The notes under the pieces are model-generated. The model was not told the DNA's origin, searched no databases, and saw only the letters and a program-made list of their open reading frames with translations. A DNA stretch of 64,000 nucleotides from Furcasterigmium furcatum (Eukaryota > Ascomycota > Sordariomycetes > Glomerellales > Plectosphaerellaceae), in assembly GCA_001599815.1 (NCBI GenBank), contig BCIA01000002.1, positions 4,499,626 through 4,563,625 of the forward strand, given 5' to 3'. Numbering within the stretch: position 1 is the stretch's first letter; each line of letters starts with the position of its first letter. The position numbers were made by a program, and so were the translations under genes. Shown piece after piece: positions 9,961 through 20,011 of the stretch.

Positions 9961-12123
9961 ATGCTGGCGCTCTGTGAATCGTGTCGCGCCCTGGCCCGGC
10001 AGCTCTTCGAGCCGTCGAGGCCTCAGTGGCTGACGACGCATGCCGGGAACCTGCAAGCCGGGGCATCAAACCACTGCCTCCTCTGCTGGGGACTGATCCA
10101 GCGGATGAAGGTCTCGGGCGCGGAGATGGACCGCAAGGCCTCGAATCTGTGGGTTCACTGGACGACAGGGTCGTGGGAGGACGACGACGCCGGGGAGAAG
10201 CAGAAGTCGGACGTCAGCGGTATTTCCGTACTCTACGCCATCATCACCATCTCCCCGGACCCGAGCCTCTCCTCGCCGCCCAAGTTCGCCTGCCTCTTCT
10301 CAGTGGACGCAGACGAGGGCAGCCCGGCGGCCACCAGTGGCGCCGTCGTCGGGAGGTACACGAACCCGCGCATCTCGCTCGATGACACCACCACGCGCAT
10401 CAAGACCTGGCTCGACGGCTGCCAGAGCCACGACGACTGCCGACGGACCCTGTCCAAGACCCGCGCCATCGACGCCCGCCGCTCCCCGCTGCCCAAGCGC
10501 TGCGTCCGCGTCGACGAGGCCGCCGACGGCACTCTGTCCCTGACCCTCGAGGAGACAGGCGGCAAGACGGGCTCCTACATCAGCCTCACCCACCGATGGA
10601 ACTCCCCCCAGACCGAGCAGTCCATGACGGTGACCTCGAACTACGCCGCTCGCCTGGCTGGCCAGGCCTTCGACAGCCTCGACCCCCTCTTCGACGACGT
10701 CCTCCTCGTCGCCGCCCGCGTCGGCATCCACCATGTCTGGATCGACAGCCTCTGCATCGTCCAGGACGACAGCGCCGATTGGCGGGAGGAGGCCGTCAAG
10801 ATGGCCGACTACTACCAGAACGCCCTCTTCACCCTCGCCGCCGCCATTCCCACCGCGTCCCGTGCCGACGGCCTCTTCATCAGCATGCCGCCCCCCGAGG
10901 ACCAGCACCTCGTCCAGCTGCCGTTCCACGCCGGTGGGCACTTCTACGTCTATCCCCACCCCAACGAGGGCTCGGCCCTGCAGCGCTACCAGCGCGTCAT
11001 CCGGGGCAGCGAGCTCGCCAGCCGCGGCTGGGTCTACCAGGAGCGCATGCTCAGCCGGCGCATCGCCTGGTTCACCCCCCTCGGGGTCTCGCTGCAGTGC
11101 ATCTGCAAGCTCTCCGACTGGGAGGGTCCCGTATTCCGGCCCGAGACGCCCGGCGTGGACCTCTCCTGGTTGAATCCGGCACGGATCTTCCGCGGGCTGA
11201 AGCCGCCGCACAGGGCGAGGACCGCCGAGGACATCTACGCCGACTGGCGCGGGTCCATCAAGGACTACTCATCCCTCAGCCTGACCAAGAACAGCGACCG
11301 CATCCTGGCCCTGAGCGGCGTCGGGCGCGAGTACGGCGACTGGCTCCGCGCGGCATCCGGCAGTACTGGTTCCCCCCGCGTCCGCCTCGTCGCCGGCGTC
11401 TGGGAGGGCGACCTGCATCAGAGCCTCATGTGGGCGCCCGCTGAGGTCGGCAAGCCCCGAATCGACGCCTACCCAACCTGGTCGTGGGCATCGTACGACG
11501 GACCGACGCACTGGCCGTACGAGACCAAGGTCCGGCACGCCTGCGCCGTCGAGCATGTCGTACCGTGCCGGAGCGACGAGGCCCATCTGCTCGAGAAGGC
11601 CGGGTCTGGTGGCTACGGCATCCCCGGCCAGCAGGCTGCCGACGCCGACGACGACATCATCTCCTTCTCGGCCCTCGTCGTGCGCGGCCGCCTGCAGCCC
11701 GTCCGCTTCGGCACCGTGTTCCCCGACGCGGAGACGGCGAACACGGTGCTCATCGCCGGCGGGCAGGGCTCGCGGTACAGCGCCCCGGCGGACAGGTGGC
11801 TGCGCATGGCGGCCGTGGCGGCGGCGCCGGACGTCGTGGCTGGGTGGGCCATGTTCGGGGACGCGGTGCTCCAGCGCGACGAGGCGTTCGAGGCGCCGGC
11901 GCCGGTGATCGTGGCCCTGTGGGTGTCGGTCGTCGAGGGGCTGGACAACGGGAGCCTTGGGGTGGGACACTTCTGGAGCCACGAGGCATTCAACGTCGTG
12001 TATCTCCGGCCGAGCGGGAGCGTGGTGAACGGGTTCGAGAGGGTCGGCGTCGGGAGGCTGTTCGGGCAGGATGCGAAGAAGGGGTTCGCGGCGGCGCAGG
12101 AGCGGGAGGTCGTATTGGTTTGA
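9961..12123 (+). CDS. HET-domain protein (heterokaryon-incompatibility type)
   Basis: A single exon encodes 720 aa. The HET domain runs from about residue 203 to 360: it opens with YISLTHRW, continues with VWIDSLCIVQDD (around residue 259), then DW-x2-E-x5-M-x2-YY-x-NA, and ends near the SRGWVYQERMLSRR block. The N-terminal 200 residues carry a CESC...CLLC cysteine pattern typical of the region preceding HET domains. The C-terminal half has the PTWSWASYDG block common in this family. HET proteins act in non-self recognition and can trigger regulated cell death when incompatible partners meet; the domain is distantly TIR-like. The gene has strong GC3 bias like its neighbours. Whether it is an active incompatibility locus cannot be told from one genome. 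Confidence 0.92.
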   Translation: MLALCESCRALARQLFEPSRPQWLTTHAGNLQAGASNHCLLCWGLIQRMKVSGAEMDRKASNLWVHWTTGSWEDDDAGEKQKSDVSGISVLYAIITISPDPSLSSPPKFACLFSVDADEGSPAATSGAVVGRYTNPRISLDDTTTRIKTWLDGCQSHDDCRRTLSKTRAIDARRSPLPKRCVRVDEAADGTLSLTLEETGGKTGSYISLTHRWNSPQTEQSMTVTSNYAARLAGQAFDSLDPLFDDVLLVAARVGIHHVWIDSLCIVQDDSADWREEAVKMADYYQNALFTLAAAIPTASRADGLFISMPPPEDQHLVQLPFHAGGHFYVYPHPNEGSALQRYQRVIRGSELASRGWVYQERMLSRRIAWFTPLGVSLQCICKLSDWEGPVFRPETPGVDLSWLNPARIFRGLKPPHRARTAEDIYADWRGSIKDYSSLSLTKNSDRILALSGVGREYGDWLRAASGSTGSPRVRLVAGVWEGDLHQSLMWAPAEVGKPRIDAYPTWSWASYDGPTHWPYETKVRHACAVEHVVPCRSDEAHLLEKAGSGGYGIPGQQAADADDDIISFSALVVRGRLQPVRFGTVFPDAETANTVLIAGGQGSRYSAPADRWLRMAAVAAAPDVVAGWAMFGDAVLQRDEAFEAPAPVIVALWVSVVEGLDNGSLGVGHFWSHEAFNVVYLRPSGSVVNGFERVGVGRLFGQDAKKGFAAAQEREVVLV

Positions 12124-12670
12124 TACCGGGTCCGCCGATTCTGTTGGGCAGTTGTTCAAGCAGATGACGGATGAGATCTCGACGGGATGAGTGAGACAGG
12201 GCTCTGCTAACCGATAGCAGCAGATCATGACCCGGTCGGCCGGATGAAGTGTAAACGTCAGGAGAACTAGACTCAAGTCGAGCATTCCAGCCAAGGGAGG
12301 CCGGACTCGACAAGGCCAAGACTTCGGCAGCTTGGCATGATCATAGTGTAAAGGCTGGTCATCTCTAGGTGATCCTTCGGCATCGTCCTCACTTTGCTCC
12401 TTGAGCCGGCGCGTCGGTACTCGATCGCTGTCAGTGAGACATGTGCGAGATCTTCCCGCGGAGGCCACGCTCCGGTCGCGTGGGGACGGTTCTGAGACTT
12501 GAGGTCAGCCGCATCTTCACCGTGTGGCTTTTGGCCGTTTTCGTCAGTGTTACACAGGTTAGCACGAGTATACGATGGATCGATTCCCTCGCCCAGACCT
12601 CGGCTGGGTGAAAAGTCTTACCTTCTCTCCTCGCGTCTTGAGAAGCTGTCATTGTGTACAGCAACAGAGA
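12124..12670. other. Intergenic, nothing recognised
   Basis: Terminator/promoter region between two same-strand genes. Open frames here have no coding character. Confidence 0.45.
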
Positions 12671-13738
12671 ATGCGCCGCTCAGCCTCCATTGCATGCATT
12701 CTGTCGTTTCCTGCGATGGGATCCGCGGCATTCGACGGCGACACTTCGACGCGGCCCAAGGCGCTCGTGTATCGCGATCCAGTTGCGTGCGAGGGATGTC
12801 CCGAAGCAGTCGCGGAGCTGCTCGCCTCATCACCTCAGGGGTACGAGGTGACCTTCGCAGGGCCTGGGGAGGAGATAGATGTCAGTGCGGAAGCCTTGAT
12901 AGGTATTGACGTGTACGCTCAGCCAGGCGGCCCAGGTCTGTTTCCCCTTTCCGTCCGCTCAGCTCGCGAGAGGCACACACTGACACGAGGCCAACAGACC
13001 TGGACTCTGCTTGGGCTCAACTCCAAGGGTATAAAGGCGCCATCCAAGACTTTGTATCTTCCGGGGGATATTATCTCGGCTTCTGCCTCGGCGCATATCT
13101 CGCTGGCTACACCCCCGGCTTCGAACTACTTCCTCGGGGGGCTGATGCGGACGCCGAGAACTCCAATCCGGATTCCCAGGTGACCTCGGGCGCAGACACG
13201 GTCATCCAGGTAGACTGGACCTTCGTCTCGGGCGAAACCCAGAAGGGCGCATGGATGTATTTCCAAGACGGCGCAACCATCACCGGCCTGCCGTCTGGAG
13301 ATCAAGGGAGGGTCATCGCGCGGTACTCCAAGACCGGCGATGTGGCAGCGGCGGTGGCACCCTATGGCCGGGGATGGGTCGGAGTGGTCGGTCCTCACCC
13401 CGAGGCAACGCAAGAGTGGTGTTCGTGCTCCAGTCCTTGGCTGATATTGCTTGCTCTTCGACGTCGCGGCTGACCACTTTCCAGATTCCGGCGAGAACAT
13501 CTCCAACCCAGACGGCGTGAATTTCCGCATTGGGTATGACTTCATCGCGGCCACCCTCGCTCACGGCAGAATCTACCCTAACCGTACAACGACGTCGCTT
13601 GGAGGCGGTGCCCCGCGGCGGGATCCGGACCAGGACGAAACCCCGGGGGCCAGCACCTCTGGCGCATCGGGCATGAGGCACACAAACCCATTGGCGAGGC
13701 TATCAAGCCGCGTGGCAAAGGTGTTCCATAGATCGTAG
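12671..13738 (+). CDS. Secreted biotin-protein-ligase-N-like protein (class I GATase-like fold)
   Basis: Three exons (12671-12935, 12998-13420, 13485-13738) give 313 aa with continuous frame. The first intron is 62 nt (CTGAC branch, AACAG acceptor) and the second 64 nt (CTGAC branch, CCAG acceptor). The ATG at 12671 starts a signal peptide of about 19 residues; in-frame upstream ATGs would bury it. The mature protein has a CEGCPEAV block, a VYAQPGGP loop and LGFCLGAYLAG with Cys118 at the nucleophile-elbow position, then VQVDWTF-like and GRGWVGVVGPHPEAT segments. This matches the BPL_N family, which shares a fold with class I glutamine amidotransferases. Fungal secreted members have no assigned reaction. 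The C-terminus is Pro/Ser/Thr-rich and divergent. Confidence 0.85.
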
Positions 13739-14014
13739 GATATGGCCGACATGGAAGGACTGTGGGTGGGAAATCCGAGGTGTTATTGTTTGGGTCAAAG
13801 AAGCGCGAGAGGGTCTGGGGATGCTCCGAGATCCTACCACATGTATCATCCCTGTAGACATAGCCTCAAGTCACTGCATTTTCTTGGGCCGGGCAGTTTC
13901 AAGTGTCTCAAATTGCCAACCTCCGCCTGTGAAGAAACGCTATCCAGAATGATCCTATCCAACACGCTCGGTATCCCACGCAGCAAGTGATGCAGTGGTG
14001 CAAGAAGACGCCCC

Positions 14015-14056
14015 TTAGCAGCCGCCGCCATCACCACCACCGCCTCCACCTCCATC

Positions 14057-14088
<32 letters not shown>

Positions 14089-14329
14089 CTCCTCCAGAAT
14101 AACCGCCGCTTCCACCGCCAGAGCCGCTGCCGCCGTAGCCCCCGCTGTAGCCCCGACGGGAGGAGTAGGAAGAGGTGTTGTGGGAAGCCACGTAGCTGGG
14201 CTTGTAGACAGGTGCCTGGTAGACAGGAGCCGTTGCTGTGGCCTTGACGGGCGGGGGAGCGACCGGTCGCGGGTTGGGCGCGTAGACCGGCTCAGCCTTC
14301 TTCTTGCGGAAGAGGTTGGGGAGACACAT
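14015..14329 (-). CDS. Small Gly-rich low-complexity protein
   Basis: The ATG at 14329 gives 104 aa. The sequence begins MCLPNLFRKKK, has a Pro/Val/Ala/Tyr-rich middle with YQAPVYKPSY, then becomes a tract of Gly, Ser and Asp ending GGC. The only cysteines are residue 2 and the last residue. The N-terminal Cys followed by a basic cluster could be a palmitoylation/membrane-anchoring signal, but this is a guess. The poly-Gly part is encoded by a GCC/GCCGCC microsatellite (about 14019-14085) and its length probably varies between strains. A TATA-like element lies about 100 nt upstream. No family assignment. Confidence 0.6.
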
Positions 14330-14425
14330 GGTGGGTGGTATGGTGTCTTGTGAGAATGCAGGGTTTGCTTGATTGTGAGTTGATGTGATGAGGAGTAATA
14401 GCAAGTCACGGAGCGCCCAGAGGCC

Positions 14426-14437
14426 ATCTTTATACCA
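14426..14437 (-). promoter_or_regulatory. TATA-like box of the Gly-rich gene
   Basis: TATAAA on the minus strand, about 100 nt upstream of the ATG at 14329. Confidence 0.4.
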
Positions 14438-14439
14438 GT

Positions 14440-16530
14440 GAAGCTGTGGGCTCTTGAACCCCGTGATGGAAGCCTATCTCTACCGGCTATCAGACACTCA
14501 CTGCCAACTTCTGTCATAGGGAAGTCTGCCTCGCTCGGTGATGGAATGGATGCTGGTTGGGCTCCATGGGCGGGCGCTCCATCGTCACCGGATAAGACGG
14601 CGCTCAGAATATGGGCGATGAGGCCTTTAGTCGGGTGGTCTCGAGGCTCCGCCATTGTCTATGCGTCTATGCTTCGATGGAGAGATGCGGCCAGTGTCGG
14701 CCTCGACGGGTGACTCGAAGAACCCGGCCTCGTCGTGTGAACACCTTCTATGGGTCTTCTGGAAGGCCAAGGCAGATCGGGCAGCCTGGCGAGGAAGTTC
14801 GGCTGTATCCGACGGGTGGGCGGGCGCTGATCTGGCGTTGGTGTCGTGGCTGTGCCCCGGAAACGCCGCTGGGGGGCTTTCTCCAGTGAGTCTTGCTCTG
14901 ACTGGTCCATCGGTTGGGGGGGGGCCTGAGACAGATTCATCCGCTGTATCCCGCCTGTAACTTGGTCCAGAGACCCGGAGTCTGGCCGGCAAGGATGTCA
15001 CGATAACATATCAGCAGCCAAATTTCGACTGACAGAGATGCCGGGTTATCTGACTAACTGACCCGTCGCCAGCGCCCCAGCACAGCCAGGCTGTCTCCTC
15101 ACAATACTGCTCAGCTGGCAACCTGATTTGGCCTCCCCGTCATATGTTCCGAGGTAGAATCCGGCTTGAGACCCAGCCCGGTGCCATGTCGCGACGACGC
15201 CTCTGCTTCTCGCAGACTTGGGTGAGGGCCTCATTTACTACGCCGCTGAACCAACACACCATGCTCGGGCGGACGTCGACGTTCCTGAGGGTCGTCGCAA
15301 GGCGGAACGACGACGGCGAAGATGGCGAGAGAATGTCCGCCAAAGGTGCGCGGAGAGTATCAACGCGAACCTCACGGACGTGTGCGGATTTGTCCCGCAA
15401 GCCGATCCGGGGTGCCGCAAACGCTCACTGAGATCGCGACTTCTATCCGTTTTGCTAGAATTGATCAGTGACCCCAGGCGCATCTCTCGCCGGATCGTGA
15501 GTTGACATTTTCGTTCGATGAGGGCCGAAAATCACTCAGGTGGGAACATGTATGCCCTCCTCCTGATTGCGTCTCTATCCGAAAATTCTAGATAAACTCC
15601 CAGGCCCTGCTTTGTTCCCTTGCCTGTGATGAAACGGACGGGACGGGATAATTTGATCACAGTCAGGAGCCGATGTGCGGTGTCGAGACCATGTCCTTTC
15701 TGCAGAGGGCACATGATCTGATCATCCTAGGTCGGGTGCGAAGAAGCGCAGGCGGCCGACCGTGTCTGGCTGCAGAAACCAGATTGGCCGCAGAAATTGG
15801 CCGCAGAGAAGCAACCGATAAGTGCGCTCAATAGAGAAGCGGCTCGGTCAGTGTTGAGGGCGGCAGGGGGTCACCCCGTGCTCGAGTGAATCCTCCGACT
15901 CGGACTCTGGTGACGATACATCACAAACCGGTGGTGTTGTCGGCCACTTTCAGGGGGAGACAGAAATATCCCTCTGCCAAGCCGGTCTGGAACCTGCAGC
16001 AATCAACCACATCACGTTGTTGCCAGCGTCACTGGCGGCCACTTCCGGAGGCTCTGCGGGCGACCAGCTGTCACATCTCACCTCGTCACAGGCGGTCAGC
16101 GTCAGCCGTCTGCTGTTCAGGTGCGCGGGCTGGCGGTCCGTGGTGCCAACGCCGCTCTCGGGCGCCCAGAAGCCCGCGCCCAGACCCGTGTTCGCGGACA
16201 TCGCCTCCGAAGCTGGGCCGCTGAGGCGCTGCGCACCCCTGGAGTATCGTGATTTTCCTCCCTCGCAGCGTGACGTCTACGAGGCACTGCATCGTCAACG
16301 CCATGCATAGGTCCGATCTGGATGTATCGGGGTCGAGCGAGAAGCTTCAGGTGGTGCCACCATCGCGGCCACGGGCGACGGTGAGGCCGCCCTCGAGATG
16401 ATAAAAAGGCTTCTGCGATGGCCTCTGTCCTGGGTTTAGGGGCTTTCATCATCATTCACAGGCATTCAAACCCGTTGAGCCATCTCACTCTTCACCTGGT
16501 ATCACCAGTGTCACCACCATATTTGCTTCG
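14440..16530. other. Two-kilobase intergenic region, no gene supported
   Basis: Only short overlapping frames occur. A small imperfect tandem duplication of attggccgcagaa lies near 15782-15810. TGATAAAAAGG at about 16399 probably serves as TATA element of the downstream aquaporin gene. Confidence 0.45.
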
Positions 16531-16537
16531 GCAACTA

Positions 16538-16560
16538 TCACCACCACCACCACCACCACC
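16538..16560 (+). repeat. CAC/ACC microsatellite abutting the aquaporin start codon
   Basis: About seven CAC units run directly into the ATG at 16561, i.e. in the 5' untranslated leader. Length polymorphism here could alter translation without changing the protein. Confidence 0.8.
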
Positions 16561-17778
16561 ATGATCTCAGAATCATCAACACCAGTGCCAGCGGCGCCGC
16601 TCGCAGCGCACTACCACCTACAACACCAACTCGATCAGCCGTCGCCGGCCGACTCCCTCCACGACCTGCACATGAAGCACCTGTTCTCCTCGAGAACCGC
16701 CAGCGCCCACACCCTCACCCCGCTGATGAGCCACAACATCTCGTCGGCGCCATCGCACATGGACCACCACGACGACGAGATCGGCGTCCAAGAGGCCGCT
16801 GCCCACTACATCGCCGCCCACGAACCCGTCTTCAAGCCCATCTCCGAACGCCGCCTGGAGTTCGAGAACCGCCGCCCCGCGCTCCTGCGGCAGTGCGTCG
16901 CCGAAGCGACCGGCGTCTTCTTCTTCGTCATCTGCGGCATCGCCTCCATCGCCAGTTTCACCCTCCACCACGACCACGAGCAGGGCCTCGCCGCCTTCGG
17001 CAGCATCTTCCAGATCGGCTGGGCCTTCGCCTTCGGCGTCGCCCTCGCCATCATCACCTGCGCGCCCGTATCCGGCGGCCACTTCAACCCCGCCATCACC
17101 CTGGCCATGGCCTTCTGGCAGGACTTCCCGTGGCGGAAGGTCCCCTACTACATCATCTCGCAGATCATCGGCGCCTTCGCCGCCGGCCTGGTCCTCATGG
17201 CGTGCTACTGGACCAAGATCCAGGAGGTCAGCGCCGTCTTCGAGGCCGCGGGCCGCCCGCTCGTCGGCGGCGGGGCCCCGGCCTCGATCCTCTGCCCGAT
17301 GCCCATGGACAACCAGAGCCTCGGGTACCTGTTCGCGGTGGAGTTCTTCGCGGACATGTTCATCGGCATCGCCATCTGGGCGGCGCTCGACCCGGCGAAC
17401 CCGTTCATGACGCCCGTCGCGATCCCCTTCGTCATCGGATTCGCGTACGCCAACATGATCTGGGGCTTCGGCAGCCAGACGCTCAGCACGAACCTGGCGA
17501 GGGACCTGGGCCCGCGCATGGTCGCGGCGATATTCTTCGGCAAGGAGGCCTTCACGCACATGGGGTACGCGCCCATCGGCATGTTCGTCAACATCCCCGC
17601 CACGCTGCTCGCGACGGCGTACTACGAGATGTGGATGAGGGACAGCTTCGCCATCATCGGCAAGGGCCACGGGAAGCACCGCGAGGGCGAGGCGGGGCTG
17701 TACCAGCACATGAGGAAGGCCGGCTTCCTGGACGAGGAGCAGGGCGTGCACGTGCGGGAGCCGGAGAAGCAGCATTGA
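16561..17778 (+). CDS. Aquaporin/aquaglyceroporin (MIP family)
   Basis: A single exon encodes 405 aa. An N-terminal cytoplasmic region of about 110 residues, rich in His/Ser/Thr, precedes six predicted membrane helices. The first pore box is canonical (HFNPAIT, around residue 175); the second is STNLARDLGPR (around residue 310), where NPA is replaced by NLA, as in the yeast glycerol facilitator Fps1. The conserved Arg after the second box is kept. A long loop with a proline/glycine-rich segment (around residues 220-255) lies between helices 3 and 4. The family moves water, glycerol or other small solutes across the plasma membrane; NLA in place of NPA and the long termini suggest a glyceroporin-like branch, but selectivity is inferred. 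Confidence 0.93.
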   Translation: MISESSTPVPAAPLAAHYHLQHQLDQPSPADSLHDLHMKHLFSSRTASAHTLTPLMSHNISSAPSHMDHHDDEIGVQEAAAHYIAAHEPVFKPISERRLEFENRRPALLRQCVAEATGVFFFVICGIASIASFTLHHDHEQGLAAFGSIFQIGWAFAFGVALAIITCAPVSGGHFNPAITLAMAFWQDFPWRKVPYYIISQIIGAFAAGLVLMACYWTKIQEVSAVFEAAGRPLVGGGAPASILCPMPMDNQSLGYLFAVEFFADMFIGIAIWAALDPANPFMTPVAIPFVIGFAYANMIWGFGSQTLSTNLARDLGPRMVAAIFFGKEAFTHMGYAPIGMFVNIPATLLATAYYEMWMRDSFAIIGKGHGKHREGEAGLYQHMRKAGFLDEEQGVHVREPEKQH

Positions 17779-18381
17779 GGAGGGATTGAGGACGAGGGGG
17801 AAGAGTAATGAGGAAGTCGGGAGGTCACGATAATGAGTATGAGGCACGACTTTGGACATACAACGTTTTTAATTACTCTGTCGGAGGGCGGTAGAGGTAT
17901 TCCTACTTAGACTTAGACCCTGGACGGTAGACGGTAGACCCGTTAGACAAAAGAAAGACTTGGATTCACTTGCTGTTGCTCATAATGTCTAATGGAGTCA
18001 TTATGGACTCACTATAATACCTCTTCTCCCCGGTATCCGGCATCTCACAAAGCCGGCCAAGACTCTGGACGTAGGACAAATCAGCCTCACCGCCAGGTTT
18101 GAGTCCACAACACCCGCGAGCTTGCGTGGCCGCCGAGACTTGCGAACATGGCTCCAGCCAAACATCTCCGTCCTTGGCTGGGATGAGCCCTGAAAAGTCC
18201 CCCGGATCCCCTGAATTCAATTGGAACCCGAAGATCCCGCTGACACGAGAATGGCCCACGGGACTATCCGCATCCGTTGTTTCGGTATTTGGATTTTCAG
18301 ATCTCCACTGCCAACTTCGCCGCCGTCACCGCAACACTCAACCCCAAGCTCGACTCAATCTTGACTGTCAAAGAAGACAAC

Positions 18382-19652
18382 ATGTCCCACGGCTTCGCCA
18401 ACGCAGTCTACTACCCCCAGTGGAAGATCTACAGCGGGATCCCGCCGTCGGCGCTCAATGTCAACCAGGCGAGCCATGTGCTGTACGCGTTTGTCGGGTA
18501 AGACTGAGAACCTCCAATCTTTCTCCTGAATTACCCCGCGGTGCCCCTCACATCACCCGTCACTCCGTCTTCAACCCCGCGATGGCTTCACCTCCCCATG
18601 CCATTCCATTCTTATTCAACGCACTGCAAATTCACATTTCCTAAGACCATGCTAACACCCAATGGAGAGTGAATGAGGATGGAACACTCAAGGTAACCAA
18701 CACCCACCTCACCCCATCACCACCACCGAGCTGACCCCTGAACCAGCCCACCGACGACTGGGCCGACAACCACGTCGACGCCGACGGCGAGAAGGGCTGC
18801 CTCGCCGCCCTCGCCAAGCTGAAGCAGACCTACCCTCACCTTAAGCTCCTCCTCTCCCTCGGCGGCGCCACCGCCTCACAGGAATTCCCCGGCCTCGCCG
18901 CCTCCCCCCAGGCCCGCGACACCCTCGCCCGCGAGTGCCGCGCCTTCCTCGACCGCCACAACCTCGACGGCATCGACATCGACTGGGAACACCCCAAGGA
19001 CCCGACAGAGGGCCACAACTTCCTCCTCCTCCTCTACGCCCTGCGCCAGACCCTCCCCGGCCCCCGCTTCCTGCTCACCACCGCCCTGCCCCCCGGCGAA
19101 TGGGTCCTCCGCAACATCAACCTCGCCCAGGCCGCCGCCTACCTCGACTTCCTTAACCTCATGGCCTACGACCTCACCGGCCCCTGGGCCGACGTCGCCG
19201 GCCACCAGGCCCAGCTCAACCCCCCCAACGGCGGCAACTGCCACCCGACCTGCCGCCCCTCCTGCGGCGCCGGCATCGACTACGCGCTGTCGATGGGCTT
19301 CCCCGCGCGCAAGATCCTCCTCGGCGTCCCCGCCTACGCGCGCTACTTCCCCGGCGCGCGCTGGCCCGGCGAGCCCTTCAGCGGCGCCGGCGAGCTCGAC
19401 TACGACCAGTTCCCGCCCGAGTGGGTGGCCCGCGCCCAGGTCGACGAGGCCGCCGCCGCCGCGTGGTACGTCGACGCCGAGAAGGGCTTCGCGAGCTTCG
19501 ACACGCCCGCGAGCGTGAGGATCAAGGCGCGCTACGTGCGCGACCGCGGCCTCGGCGGGCTCATGTACTGGACCGGCACGGCGGACCGCAAGGGGCCCGA
19601 GAGTCTGGTCAGCGCCGGGTTCATGGAGATGCACGGATATGCTCCTGCTTGA
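18382..19652 (+). CDS. GH18 chitinase, apparently intracellular
   Basis: Three exons (18382-18497, 18668-18692, 18747-19652) give 348 aa with matching phases. The middle exon is only 25 nt and encodes GVNEDGTLK together with its flanking bases. The TIM-barrel signatures are present: the SLGG strand and the catalytic DGIDIDWE motif, whose last Glu is the acid. Later landmarks are LMAYDL and the MYWTGTAD segment near the end. The first residues (MSHGFANAVYYPQW) are already the first barrel strand, so there is no signal peptide. This suggests cytoplasmic or non-classically exported enzyme, as in the small fungal subgroup A chitinases. No CBM or LysM is attached. An upstream in-frame ATG at 18277 would extend the protein with non-conserved sequence and is less likely. 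Confidence 0.9.
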
Positions 19653-20011
19653 GGAATCAACACGGGACGCGAGGACGGGAGAAGCAGCGGAGTATGTAGC
19701 CAGTAGTATTAAATGGACTGGAGGCAAATGTCCGAAGCGCTATTGGCAGAGAGATAGAAATGATAGGGGCGCGCTGTATCCATGTCCAAGAGCAACTTTT
19801 CCGAAATCAAAGTAAATACCAAAGAAGGAGTCAGAAAGAAAGATCCAAGAACAAAAATGCTGAAGCCAGATCCAGAGTTTCCAAAAAGCAAATATCCAGG
19901 AATGTTCGGGCGCCGAGAAACCGGTCGTTAGTCGTGAAGAGCCATGTGCGACTGTGCTCGCTCCATGGTCTCGATGGGAGGCTGGCGTCTAAGAGAGAGG
20001 GGAGAATCGCC

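Noticed and set aside
1..14000. Possible secondary-metabolite cluster around the acyltransferase, membrane proteins and 4CL-like exon
   Set aside because: No backbone enzyme (PKS, NRPS, terpene cyclase), P450 or pathway regulator is present and the 4CL-like sequence is only a relic.
13846..14655. 269-codon minus-strand frame over the Gly-rich gene
   Set aside because: Alternative frame of a GCC/CCG microsatellite producing poly-Ala; the Gly-rich frame has an ATG at the right distance from a TATA box.
16618..17859. 413-codon minus-strand frame
   Set aside because: Antisense shadow of the aquaporin gene; sequence is low-complexity Asp/Glu/Arg/Val.
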